Below are positions 25,495 to 33,285 of a stretch of DNA of 64,000 nucleotides, one piece after another; position 1 is the first letter of the stretch, and each line of letters opens with the position of its first letter. The stretch is from Candidatus Poribacteria bacterium (GTDB lineage: Bacteria; Poribacteria; WGA-4E; WGA-3G): assembly GCA_022820835.1 (NCBI GenBank), contig JAJEET010000091.1, positions 1 to 64,000 of the forward strand, in the 5' to 3' direction. The position numbers and the translations under genes were made by a program. A model generated the notes under the pieces. The model had not been told where the DNA came from, did no database searches, and saw only the letters and a list, made by a program, of their open reading frames with translations.

Positions 25495-26787
25495 TCAGGA
25501 AGAGACCAAAAATTCGGAAACCGATTTGAGGTATCGGTTCGGCATGCGTGCCTTGACCTGAATAGCGTCTGCTGTGTATTCAGCATTAAGCACGGTGCCG
25601 TGTTTATACAATAAATCGAGTGCTTTTCCATCCGTATACGGAATACTCAGTGATAGGTCTGGCCCGATTTCGATAAAACGGTCCGACAACGCCTCCATTA
25701 ACGCTGCAATCCCATCGCCGCGATGTGCGGAGATAAGGTGTGCGTCAGGATACTGGCTCCGTAAGATTTGTAGACCGTCCTCTGTTTGCAGATTATCAAT
25801 CTTGTTGAAGACCATGAGCATCGGAATATCGGTAGCATCCAAGTCTTCAAGGACTTCGTTCACAGCGGTGATTTGTGCTTCCGCCTCTGTGTGACTCACA
25901 TCGACGACGTGAAGTAGGAGATCCGCTTCAACGACCTCTTCAAGTGTTGCCTTGAATGCTGCAACCAATTGGTGCGGTAACTTCTTGATAAATCCGACGG
26001 TATCGCTGAGCAGTATCTGCTGCTTTTGTGGGAGATCCACCTTTCGGGTGGTGGAGTCTAAGGTCGCGAACAGTTTATCCTCTGCTAAGACGCTTTCGCC
26101 TGTCAATAGATTGAAGAGTGTCGATTTCCCAGCATTGGTATAACCGACGAGAGAGACCTTGATTTTTTCCGAACGATTTCTCCGCTGTACAGTACGTTGC
26201 TTTTCAACGGCTTGAAGTGCCTTTCTGACGCGTCCGATGTTCCTGCGCACCCAGCGTCTGTCCATTTCGAGCTGCGTTTCACCGGGACCACGGATAGGGC
26301 CGCCTCCGCCTCCGCCACCTGTTGCGAGTCGGGAGAGGTGTGTCCACATGCGAGTCAGTCGTGGCAGTGCGTATTCAAGTTGTGCGAGTGAGACCTGTAG
26401 CCGAGCCTCTTTCGTGAGTGCGCGTTGTGCAAAGACATGAAGGATGAGACCTGTTCGGTCAATTGTAACGGTGTCGAGTACACGTTCGAGGTTCCGCGTC
26501 TGTGCCGGTGAAAGTTCCTCATCAAAGATGATTGCATCCGCGTCAAGTTCTTCAACCAGCGGTTTGAGTTCTTCGACCTTCCCCTCGCCAATAAAATAGG
26601 TCGGGTTCGGCATGTTTCGGGGTTGAATTGTCTCACAGACGACCTCAATCCCGGCTGTCTCTGTGAGTTGCCGGAGTTCCTGGAGCGATTCTTCTGTTTC
26701 GTGCATCAGGTTGTTTCGAAGTTTGACACCAATCAAGATCGCCCGTGATGGTGGATTCGGTGCACGTGTATCATAAAGTTCTTGCAT
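25495..26787 (-). CDS. hflX: Ribosome-associated GTPase HflX
   Basis: 430 residues. The N-terminal HflX domain (SLQELRQLTETAGIEVV ... NPTYFIGEGKVEEL ... FDEELSPAQTRNLE) and the Gly-rich linker RLATGGGGGGGPIRGPGETQLE precede the GTPase domain with G1 GYTNAGKST, G2 TLDSTTRK, G3 DTVGFI, G4 NKID and G5 ISAHRG. HflX rescues stalled or hibernating ribosomes. The start is the ATG at 26787, with AAAGGAG 6 nt upstream; a TTG one codon earlier is too close to the site. The zinc-ribbon-like gene follows in the same unit. Confidence 0.96.
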   Translation of the reverse strand: MQELYDTRAPNPPSRAILIGVKLRNNLMHETEESLQELRQLTETAGIEVVCETIQPRNMPNPTYFIGEGKVEELKPLVEELDADAIIFDEELSPAQTRNLERVLDTVTIDRTGLILHVFAQRALTKEARLQVSLAQLEYALPRLTRMWTHLSRLATGGGGGGGPIRGPGETQLEMDRRWVRRNIGRVRKALQAVEKQRTVQRRNRSEKIKVSLVGYTNAGKSTLFNLLTGESVLAEDKLFATLDSTTRKVDLPQKQQILLSDTVGFIKKLPHQLVAAFKATLEEVVEADLLLHVVDVSHTEAEAQITAVNEVLEDLDATDIPMLMVFNKIDNLQTEDGLQILRSQYPDAHLISAHRGDGIAALMEALSDRFIEIGPDLSLSIPYTDGKALDLLYKHGTVLNAEYTADAIQVKARMPNRYLKSVSEFLVSS

Positions 26788-27197
26788 CAAAAACTCCTTT
26801 CTCAGTTTTAGCGCGCGGGCAAAGCACGGTGATTTGTGCTTCCGATGACGCGGTGTTTGTAGTATAGTATATCAGATATGTTCTCCATTTTCAACTAAAA
26901 TCCTGTTTCGACAAAAAACTTCAAATTTTCGACAACTATAGTGACCTGGAAAAATAATAGGACACATTTTGAAAGACGGACGAGGGGACCTCGCCCCTAC
27001 GAACCGTTTTTTGCTAAAGGGAAAGTGTCTCTTTAATTGTTGGTTTCACTATAATTTGGTTTTCAGTCAACCTTATGGGGGTCACCGTCGTTTAATTGTA
27101 GTAACATCTAAAGAGACAGGATTCACGCGTCATAGTAGCGATACCAAAGGACGGAAGGATCGGCAATTGGATGCTTTTGGTATTTTTGTGTTTTTTC
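26788..27197. other. Intergenic region between divergent hflX and smpB
   Basis: About 450 bp in total to the smpB start. Contains a GAGGGGACCTCGCCCCTAC palindrome at 26981-27000, nearly the same as that at 1755. No convincing gene is seen. Confidence 0.6.
26981..27000. repeat. Short intergenic palindrome (CGAGGGGACCTCGCCCCTAC)
   Basis: Same core and CCTAC tail as the repeat at 1755-1777. Confidence 0.75.
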
Positions 27198-27227
27198 TTG
27201 CACACGTGATTAATTTTGTGTTATACT
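27198..27227 (+). promoter_or_regulatory. Candidate promoter of smpB, very close to its start codon
   Basis: TTGCAC (27198-27203), 18-bp spacer, TATACT (27222-27227). The ATG of smpB is at 27238, only 11 nt downstream of the -10 box, so a transcript from here would have almost no leader. No Shine-Dalgarno sequence is visible before the ATG. Confidence 0.5.
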
Positions 27228-27237
27228 TTAATTCGCT

Positions 27238-27699
27238 ATGAAGAAAGGTGCCAAAGATTCTACAAACCCAACGATTACCGTGAATCGGAAAGCGCGGTAT
27301 GACTATAACCTACGCGATCGGTATGAAGCCGGTGTCGTTTTGCAAGGCACCGAAGTGAAAGCGATTCGCGCCGGACGCTTGAACCTGACGGACAGTTACG
27401 CGCAGGTAACAGATGGCGAAGTGTTCCTGATTGATGCGCACATCGGTCCGTATGAACACGGCAATATTGCCAACCACGAACCGAAACGGAAACGCAAATT
27501 GCTGCTCAATCGTCGGGAAATCACGAAGCTTGAACGCTCAATCCGATCAAAAGGGATGACGATTGTACCGACGCGTGCGTATTTCAGCAACGGCAAGGTG
27601 AAGTTGGAGTTGGCGGTCGCGATGGGTAAACGGTTTTACGATAAACGTGATAAGATTGAACGCGACTCCGCCGCCAATGAGTTGCGAGCGTATAACTAA
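27238..27699 (+). CDS. smpB: SsrA-binding protein
   Basis: 153 residues, typical length. Binds tmRNA and brings it to stalled ribosomes. The conserved oligonucleotide-binding fold is clear: NRKARYDYNLRDRYEAGVVL, GTEVKAIRAGRLNLTDSYAQV, IGPYEHGN, and the LLLNRREITKL and TIVPTRAYFSNGKVKLELAVA blocks. The basic C-terminal tail (GKRFYDKRDKIERDSAANELRAYN) has the usual KRFYDKR motif. The tmRNA gene follows 70 bp downstream on the same strand, a common arrangement. Confidence 0.97.
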   Translation: MKKGAKDSTNPTITVNRKARYDYNLRDRYEAGVVLQGTEVKAIRAGRLNLTDSYAQVTDGEVFLIDAHIGPYEHGNIANHEPKRKRKLLLNRREITKLERSIRSKGMTIVPTRAYFSNGKVKLELAVAMGKRFYDKRDKIERDSAANELRAYN

Positions 27700-27769
27700 C
27701 GTGTCCGCACCTTTCATCGTTGGAAGTCCAATCCGACGGGTATAAATTCTGTGTACCTGTTGATAATCT

Positions 27770-28122
27770 GGGGGTGTACAGGTTTCGACGAAGGTAAATG
27801 ATATATAGGTTGCATGTCGAGGTCTCCGCAGGCCTCGTAAAATAGGCGGAACATTTATAAATGCTGATGAAGAATTAGCATTAGCCGCTTAATAGCGCGG
27901 CTACGCTTGACCGACCTGTTGCCCGTCAGGGAAGTTAAAGCGTCGCAATACGGGCTAGCCGCTCGCTCATTCTCAAGGGGCGCGCCGCGAATTACTTTTG
28001 AGATAGTCTATTCCGAATCCTGCACAGGGGAGTCCGATAGGCAAATCTTAAAGCCTGTGATAAGCATGTAGTAGCCTCTATTGAACTGCCTTCGGACGCG
28101 GGTTCGATTCCCGCCACCTCCA
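27770..28122 (+). ncRNA. ssrA: Transfer-messenger RNA (tmRNA)
   Basis: 353 nt. The 5' end GGGGGTG pairs with CACCTCC near the 3' end (one G-U), followed by discriminator A at 28122. The tRNA-like part is recognised by GTGTACAGGTTTCGAC at the 5' end and the T-arm CGGGTTCGATTCCCG at the 3' end. The tag reading frame ends GAA TTA GCA TTA GCC GCT TAA (stop 27890-27892), giving a tag ending ELALAA. The likely full tag is GGTFINADEELALAA with the resume codon at 27845, although the exact first codon is inferred. Several pseudoknot-like complementary segments follow the tag. The 3' CCA is not encoded. Confidence 0.95.
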
Positions 28123-28175
28123 TTTCCACGTAGTCTGTCTGTTCTCACTAACAATACACCTGTTCGACAAACAAA

Positions 28176-28571
28176 ATGGCTGAATTTGCCAAAATGCCGC
28201 CTCGTATCCAAAAAACCGTGCACGCGCACATACGCGAGGGTGAAAAGGTCTTTCTATGCATCCTCGGACGTTCGAGTCTGCTGCGCCCAGATTTCGTTTT
28301 TATCACGACGCAACGGGTATTGGTTTTAGATGAGCGGTATATAGGCAGCCTCGCAGTTTCCTATGCAAATATCCGGTGTAACCTACTGTTCGCCGAAATT
28401 CGTGAAGTGAGATTAATCCGACATTTTAGGCACCGGTTACTCAGCCAAGCGAGGCTCGAAATTAGCGTTGTACGTAATGTTCACTGGATTGATAATATCA
28501 ACTTCCGATCAGCCCGATGTGCGTACATGTACATCACTGAGCAGATCACAAATCGGAAAGGGATGCCATGA
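28176..28571 (+). CDS. Small PH-domain-like protein (YokE-type)
   Basis: 131 residues, no signal peptide. The middle section, [31 protein letters not shown], then [22 protein letters not shown], is the pattern of the bacterial PH-like domain of the YokE type (strand, TxxRVLVLD turn, I..V.). Function unknown; such domains are found with membrane and lipid-associated proteins. Its TGA overlaps the ATG of the downstream membrane protein (ATGA), so the two are translationally coupled. It is the first gene of an operon with the YqiJ-like and flotillin genes. Confidence 0.7.
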   Translation: MAEFAKMPPRIQKTVHAHIREGEKVFLCILGRSSLLRPDFVFITTQRVLVLDERYIGSLAVSYANIRCNLLFAEIREVRLIRHFRHRLLSQARLEISVVRNVHWIDNINFRSARCAYMYITEQITNRKGMP

Positions 28572-29314
28572 AAGAATTCCTGACTTATTTCCTCGCCTCA
28601 TATAACGTCTGGTTTACGGCACCATTGGTTATTGTGTTCCTATTTGCACTCTTTCGGCTTGCGACAGGGGCAATGGATTTCGGTGATGCAGATGTTGACG
28701 CGGATGTGGATGCCGATATAGATATAGACGCGGATGTAGACATAGATGCCGATATAGATATAGACGCGGATGTGGATATAGATGCAGATATGGATGTAGA
28801 TGCAGATATAGACGCGGATGTAGATGCCGCTGATGCCGGTGCACAGACACCTTCTTTCGGTGATGTGTTTGGGTTTTTGAACGTTGGCAGGGTACCCTTG
28901 ATGATTGTGCTGATGTCGTTATTTGGAACATGGGGTATCACTGGACTTATTGCCAACGCGTTCCTTAATGTACCAGAAAAACCGGAGTGGGTTTGGATAT
29001 CGTGCGCGATCGCTTTTTTCTTTTGTATTGTCTGTACGCGCTACATCTCTCTCGGACTTTCAAAGTTATTCCCAGAAAGTGAGAGAGCCATCAGCGATAT
29101 ACATCTGCTCGGTCTAAGTGGCCGCGTGATTAGTGGACAAATTACCACAACTTTTGGGACGGCACGTGTCCAAGTTCCAGACGGTCCGGAATTAACTGTC
29201 AGCTGCCGTGCTAAATCCGATGAAACCGCGCCCGTCAAAGGTGATACCGTAATTCTTGTAAACTATGATCACACAAAGCGGATCTTTGATGTGAGAAAGA
29301 GTGAAATAGATTAG
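28568..29314 (+). CDS. YqiJ-like inner-membrane protein with C-terminal OB-fold and Asp-rich repeat
   Basis: 248 residues. Transmembrane helix at about 16-32, then a stretch (37-88) in which almost every second residue is Asp (units such as [11 protein letters not shown]), then two more hydrophobic helices (about 108-130 and 138-160), then a C-terminal NfeD-like OB-fold (about 175-248: [22 protein letters not shown], ... [12 protein letters not shown]). This layout and its position directly before a flotillin gene match the YqiJ/YqiK pair of enterobacteria. The Asp array is not part of the usual YqiJ. Between the first two membrane helices it should be soluble and highly negative, possibly cation-binding. 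Confidence 0.8.
   Translation: MKEFLTYFLASYNVWFTAPLVIVFLFALFRLATGAMDFGDADVDADVDADIDIDADVDIDADIDIDADVDIDADMDVDADIDADVDAADAGAQTPSFGDVFGFLNVGRVPLMIVLMSLFGTWGITGLIANAFLNVPEKPEWVWISCAIAFFFCIVCTRYISLGLSKLFPESERAISDIHLLGLSGRVISGQITTTFGTARVQVPDGPELTVSCRAKSDETAPVKGDTVILVNYDHTKRIFDVRKSEID
28676..28831 (+). repeat. In-frame tandem repeat coding the Asp array
   Basis: About 156 bp of near-repeats of GAT-GTN-GAT/GAC-GCN/ATA units (for example GCGGATGTGGATATAGATGC) inside the YqiJ-like gene. Repeat units of 6, 12 and 24 bp can be seen, so length changes by slippage or unequal recombination are likely. The reverse frame is also open here but is only a shadow. Confidence 0.8.
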
Positions 29315-29379
29315 CGTCAATTCACCGTTTTTTTTACTTTTTTGCTGAATCAACTTAACCTGGAGAGGAGAATCAAAAT

Positions 29380-31248
29380 ATGAATCCGAATTTGTTTATC
29401 ACGATTATCGGCAGTGTTGTTGCTTTAGTCGTAATTTTCCTATTAGTCTATCGTTCCTTCTACAAAAAAGCACCGGCGGATGCGGCGTTAGTTGTCTCCG
29501 GCGGACGGAAAAAACGCGTCGTCTTTGGTGGTACGCTTATCAACCCAATTACGAACACGCACCAACTCATTTCTTTAAATACGCTCCAGTTACCTGTTGA
29601 ACGCACCGGTCAAGGCGCGCTTATCACAAAGGACAGTTTACGGGTTGATATAGAGGCGCAATTTTATGTCAAAATTGAAGCAAATGAGCAAGATGTACTC
29701 AAAGCTGTTGCGAGTCTGGGCGATAAAACGTTAACGCCGGACGCGGTGAATAAACTCCTTGAAGGCAAACTTGTGGGTGTCCTACGAAGTGTCGCTGCAA
29801 CGATGGACCTCCAAGAGCTGCACGAAAAACGACAAGAATTTTCGGATCAGGTTCAGGAAGCGTGTCGCGACGACCTTGAGCAGAACGGTTTCAAATTAGA
29901 GAGCGTCGCTGTCACGAACCTCGACCAAACCCCACTGGATGCGCTTGACGAGAACAACCGATTTGATGTTGTCGCTATTCAGACGATTAAACAGGAAGTC
30001 GAAGATAAACAGACGCAAACCGCTCGGATTGAGCATGAAAACAAGGTGAAGCGCGAAGAAGACCGACTCAAAGCCGAACTGGAAATCAAACAACGCGAAG
30101 AGGAGACGGAAACAGAGGGGTTAGAAGTCGATAAACGGCTCGAATTCGCACAAGAAGAGCAACGAAAAGCGATCGCCACTAACAAAGCGGAGCTGGAGCG
30201 CGAGGTTGAGGCGCACAAATTTGAGCAGCTACAAGCGGTTGAAGAGGCGCGCATCAAACAGGAAGAGGCCGTCAAATCTTCGGAGATCATGCAGAAGCAG
30301 CGGTTAGAAACGGCTCGGATTGAACAGGAACGCCAGGTCGAAGAGACGGAAATCTCGCAAAAGCAGGCGGTCGAAATCGCACGTGTTCAACAGGAACGGA
30401 CGGTTCAGGAGGCAGAAATTGAGCGTGATCTCTCCGTTGAAACTGCTAAAATTGAGCAGGAACGTGCTGTCGAGGAAGCGAGCATCGCCAGTAGAATCGT
30501 TTTGATTGAAAAGGATCGCGAAGAGAAAGAGGCACAAGCCGAAAACGCCATCCAGGTTTCAATGAAAGAGAAGGAACGTGAGACGGCACTCATTGAGCTG
30601 TTGAGCATTTCCGCTGAAAAAGCGAGGGCCGAAGCAGCTGTTTTAACCGCCGAGGCACTCGAAGAAGCGGAACGTAAAAGCAAGATCGAACTCATCCGTG
30701 CCGAGCAAGAAGCGGATGAGGAACGCATCGCCAAAGAACGCAACGCTGATGCGGAGGCTTATGCTGTTATTGAAGCTGCTAAGGCAGAACTCGAAGCCTC
30801 CGAGCTTCAGGCACAAGCGCAACGGATTCTCGCTGAGGCACTACTCGTTGAGGCGAAGGCGATAGCGGATGGCGAGGAAGCGTCTATTGCTGCGAAGAAT
30901 CAGGCGGAATCGAAAGTACTCGTTAGTGACGCGATTCTGGCACTCGTCGAATCACTGCCCGAAGTGACAAGAGAGTTGATGAAACCGGCGGAACGCATCG
31001 AAAGCATCCGAGTCCTTGACCTCGGAAATAATGGCAACGGCAGCAACGGTATGAACCGTATTCTTGGTTCAATCGTCAACGCTGGCGCAGCAGTCCCTTT
31101 ACTCAAAGAGATTGTCAGTTTCAGCGGTCTCGATACGGATAAAATCGCGCGCACCGTTCGGGATTACGCTTCCGGATTGGCGGTGGATACACAAGTGGAT
31201 TCGGTGGATACGCAAGTGGATTCAGGGGATACACCTGATGCCGATTAA
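29380..31248 (+). CDS. Flotillin-family (SPFH) membrane-associated protein, YqiK-like
   Basis: 622 residues. N-terminal hydrophobic anchor (residues 6-25), SPFH/band-7 domain (about 27-210: VVSGGRKKRVVFGGTLINPITNTHQLISL ... ), long Glu/Lys/Gln coiled coil (about 215-520) with repeated units of the type ARIEQERxVEE, then a C-terminal flotillin domain (AKAELEASELQAQAQRILAEALLVEAKAIADGEEA). Flotillins scaffold membrane microdomains. The final 20 residues contain a small duplication, DTQVDSVDTQVDS. A GGAGAGGAG stretch precedes the ATG. It follows the YqiJ-like gene by 65 bp. Confidence 0.92.
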   Translation: MNPNLFITIIGSVVALVVIFLLVYRSFYKKAPADAALVVSGGRKKRVVFGGTLINPITNTHQLISLNTLQLPVERTGQGALITKDSLRVDIEAQFYVKIEANEQDVLKAVASLGDKTLTPDAVNKLLEGKLVGVLRSVAATMDLQELHEKRQEFSDQVQEACRDDLEQNGFKLESVAVTNLDQTPLDALDENNRFDVVAIQTIKQEVEDKQTQTARIEHENKVKREEDRLKAELEIKQREEETETEGLEVDKRLEFAQEEQRKAIATNKAELEREVEAHKFEQLQAVEEARIKQEEAVKSSEIMQKQRLETARIEQERQVEETEISQKQAVEIARVQQERTVQEAEIERDLSVETAKIEQERAVEEASIASRIVLIEKDREEKEAQAENAIQVSMKEKERETALIELLSISAEKARAEAAVLTAEALEEAERKSKIELIRAEQEADEERIAKERNADAEAYAVIEAAKAELEASELQAQAQRILAEALLVEAKAIADGEEASIAAKNQAESKVLVSDAILALVESLPEVTRELMKPAERIESIRVLDLGNNGNGSNGMNRILGSIVNAGAAVPLLKEIVSFSGLDTDKIARTVRDYASGLAVDTQVDSVDTQVDSGDTPDAD

Positions 31249-31260
31249 TTGATCTAATAG

Positions 31261-31315
31261 TTATCAGTACTCAATCCGGTTTTTCTCCGAAAAACCTTTC
31301 AGTTTTCAGTTAAAG
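31261..31315. repeat. Intergenic ATCAGT/TTTTCAGT repeat
   Basis: Related to the CAGTTATCAGTT stretches at 24061 and 44645. Followed by a GATAACTGGGTAC segment that resembles the DNA at 33240-33285. Confidence 0.5.
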
Positions 31316-31381
31316 CGGTATCTTGTGAAAGTATCAGAAAGTGTTCCAATCACAAGTTGTTAACGGATAACTGGGTACTTT

Positions 31382-31431
31382 GACCAACAACCCGTCTACA
31401 GGTACGTTTGCTAAGGTGCGAGTTGTTGGTC
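31382..31431. repeat. 50-nt hairpin element, copy A, just upstream of the DUF151 gene
   Basis: GACCAACAAC at the left end and GTTGTTGGTC at the right end are exact inverted copies. The inside holds a conserved TTTgCTAAGG. Copy B, 49 nt, is at 33103-33151 upstream of the SIMPL gene. The element ends 24 nt before the DUF151 start codon. Confidence 0.75.
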
Positions 31432-31454
31432 GAAACTAATGAAGGATGGACAAA

Positions 31455-31976
31455 ATGGATGCAGAAAAACAAGAAAGAACCGAGGTTAAGGTTCACTTTC
31501 TCTCAATTGATCGGAGTACTGGTGCCCCCATAGTTGTACTAAAAGAGAGAGAACGCGAGGAAAATCGGATACTCCTGATTTGGATCGGAGAATCGGAAGC
31601 AGCGGCTATTCAGATGCATTTAGAAAATATCGATCTCCCGCGCCCTATGACCCACGATCTGCTGAGAACTATGATCGAAACGCTTAACGCGAAGGTTGCA
31701 GATGTCTGTGTGAACGCGGTCGAACAGACGGATGAACGTTGGACGTTCTACGCGTACCTGACCGTAAATATGAACGGTGAAACGGTGCAGGTCGATTGTC
31801 GTCCGAGTGATGCTATTGCCCTTGCGATCCGCTGCGAGGTCCCTATCTATGTCGCCGAAGACGTAATCGCGGGTCACGGATTCTCTGAGCAGGAACTCGG
31901 TACGGGACAGAAAGACGACACGAAAGACGTTTTAGAGAATTTGGACGACGACACGCTGAAACAGTTTACGGTGTAG
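31455..31976 (+). CDS. Bifunctional nuclease family (DUF151) protein
   Basis: 173 residues from the ATG at 31455, with AAGG 9 nt upstream; the ATG at 31446 sits inside the site. DUF151 core: VVLKEREREENRILLIWIGESEAAAIQMHLE, RPMTHDLLRTMIETL, then VDCRPSDAIALAIRCEVPIYVAEDVI. The family has reported nuclease activity in plants (wound response) but its bacterial role is unclear. The C-terminal tail is acidic (DDTKDVLENLDDDTLKQF). A hairpin element lies immediately upstream. Confidence 0.92.
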   Translation: MDAEKQERTEVKVHFLSIDRSTGAPIVVLKEREREENRILLIWIGESEAAAIQMHLENIDLPRPMTHDLLRTMIETLNAKVADVCVNAVEQTDERWTFYAYLTVNMNGETVQVDCRPSDAIALAIRCEVPIYVAEDVIAGHGFSEQELGTGQKDDTKDVLENLDDDTLKQFTV

Positions 31977-32089
31977 TCATATTTCCGCCAGCCGCCTTCC
32001 TCTCACCTGTCATGTAGAGCTGCGTTTTTCCGGTACATCTACATACTGACACGGTATCCTCACGCTTATCTGTATAAGGAAAACAGCGA

Positions 32090-32290
32090 ATGGCTTCTAA
32101 AGCGATTAAGACAACAGTTGAACTCTTTGCTGGTATAGGTGGGTTTCGTTTAGCTGCTGCTCAGAATGGCCTTCAGACGTTGTGGGCAAACGATATTTGT
32201 CCGAAAGCCTGTCAAGTCTATCAAAGCCGATTTGGAGATGCTGAAATCCGTCAAGGGCAGGGATGGCGCAAGGTTCCGGTAATTCGGTAG
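32090..32290 (+). pseudogene. Truncated DNA (cytosine-5-)-methyltransferase, N-terminal fragment
   Basis: 66 residues. Residues 8-52 read TVELFAGIGGFRLAAAQ, ANDICPKACQVYQSRFGDAEIRQG, which is motif I of C5 methyltransferases and the start of motif II. Full enzymes are over 300 residues and need motif IV (PC) and later motifs; none follow. After about residue 52 the frame runs into unrelated DNA and then the palindrome at 32295. This is a remnant, not a working enzyme. Confidence 0.85.
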
Positions 32291-32294
32291 GGTA

Positions 32295-32316
32295 GGGACA
32301 GGCTGAAGCCTGTCCC
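32295..32316. repeat. Short palindrome (GGGACAGGCT...AGCCTGTCCC)
   Basis: Two perfect 10-nt arms around GA, followed by TATGG. It lies directly after the truncated methyltransferase reading frame and belongs to the palindrome class found across the window. Confidence 0.8.
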
Positions 32317-32338
32317 TATGGTTATTCGGGAGAAGACT

Positions 32339-33073
32339 TTACTCAATTTCGTAAACGATGGTGACGTTTATGGTGACGGTGAGTTCACCGGCTTGGATCG
32401 GTGTCGAAGTTCGCGCACTATCGTCAGCGAACTCGGCAGCTTCAGCATAGGCGATCGGGGGCCCCGCAGCGTACGATGTCTCCGTAATCGTGATTGGCTT
32501 CCCGAGTGTAACACCACCCGCTTCAGCTAAGGTTTGCGCTTTCGCTTCGGCATTTTTCACTGCTAAGGCACGCGCCTGTGCTTGTAGGGGTGTGGGATCC
32601 TCGATCATAAATTGGATAGAGTTGACCACGACGATATCGCCACCGGCTGTGGTGGCATCGTCAATTATATCGCTCAGGCTATCTAACTCTCGTACCTTCG
32701 CGTTGACGGTATTGTTCACCCTGTAACCCCGAAGGACGCGCCCCTCTTCCGTGTAATCATATTGCGGATAGATACTGAAATTCTCTGTCTGAATATCTCT
32801 TTCAGCAACATCGTTCTCTTTCAGAGCGTTGATGACTGCAGTCATCGCGCTGGCGGCTTCTTCACGTGCCACCTCGACCGTCTCTTTCTCAACAGACACG
32901 CCTAAGTAGAGCGTCGCGATGTCTGGTTCACCCGTGACCAAGCCGGTGCCAGTGACGTGGACACTCCTACCCTCTGGTGATGGTAGAACTGGTGTCACAA
33001 ACTGATCGCATCCGGTGAGCACTATGGCAAACAACACGCTCAACCCCAAACACAAAAATTTAAAACACTTCAA
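32339..33073 (-). CDS. SIMPL-domain (DUF541) lipoprotein
   Basis: 244 residues. N-terminal hydrophobic segment and lipobox LTGC (Cys at about 22) indicate a lipoprotein. SIMPL/DUF541 domain follows: GTGLVTGEPDIATLYLGVSVEKETVEVAREEA, and IQTENFSIYPQYDYTEEGR, YRVNNTVNAKVRELD and the final TVTINVTIVYEIE strand. The family includes oxidative-stress-related periplasmic proteins of unknown mechanism. Start is a TTG at 33073 with AAGGAG 7 nt upstream. The 49-nt hairpin copy B lies 30 nt upstream of the start. Confidence 0.88.
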   Translation of the reverse strand: MKCFKFLCLGLSVLFAIVLTGCDQFVTPVLPSPEGRSVHVTGTGLVTGEPDIATLYLGVSVEKETVEVAREEAASAMTAVINALKENDVAERDIQTENFSIYPQYDYTEEGRVLRGYRVNNTVNAKVRELDSLSDIIDDATTAGGDIVVVNSIQFMIEDPTPLQAQARALAVKNAEAKAQTLAEAGGVTLGKPITITETSYAAGPPIAYAEAAEFADDSARTSTPIQAGELTVTINVTIVYEIE

Positions 33074-33102
33074 AATGTATCTCCTTGGTGCGACATAGTT
33101 TT

Positions 33103-33151
33103 GACTAACAACTCGACTCCGATACTTTTACTAAGGCACGAGTTGTTGGTC
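33103..33151. repeat. 50-nt hairpin element, copy B, upstream of the SIMPL gene
   Basis: GACTAACAACTCG ... CGAGTTGTTGGTC: the arms are inverted with one mismatch, and the inner TTTaCTAAGG is shared with copy A at 31382-31431. It stands 30 nt before the SIMPL start codon, so in both cases the element is in the 5' region of the gene. Confidence 0.75.
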
Positions 33152-33185
33152 AAAGTTAACAGTACGATTTTTCTATGAAAAAATC

Positions 33186-33285
33186 TTTCAATTAGCAGTT
33201 GTCAGTGGCCAGTCGCCAGTGCCCAGTTAAGAGGTGTGCGGATAACACAATATCTCTTTTCAGGTAACTGGTAACGGGTAACTAT
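33186..33285. repeat. CAGTTGTCAGTGGCCAGT-type repeat and GGTAAC repeats
   Basis: GCAGTTGTCAGTGGCCAGTC (starting about 33196) is a drifted form of the CAGTTATCAG family. GGTAACTGGTAACGGGTAAC (starting about 33262) is a short direct repeat. No gene between the DUF4340 stop and the hairpin element. Confidence 0.5.

Noticed and set aside
27720..27746. tmRNA promoter (TTGGAA/TATAAA)
   Set aside because: Spacing of 15 and weak -35 make it too uncertain to list as a feature.
28585..28956. Long open frames antisense to the Asp-repeat gene (Ser/Ala and His/Pro repeats)
   Set aside because: These are mirror frames of the GAT/GAC/GTN repeat in a clearly real gene; composition is an artefact of the repeat.
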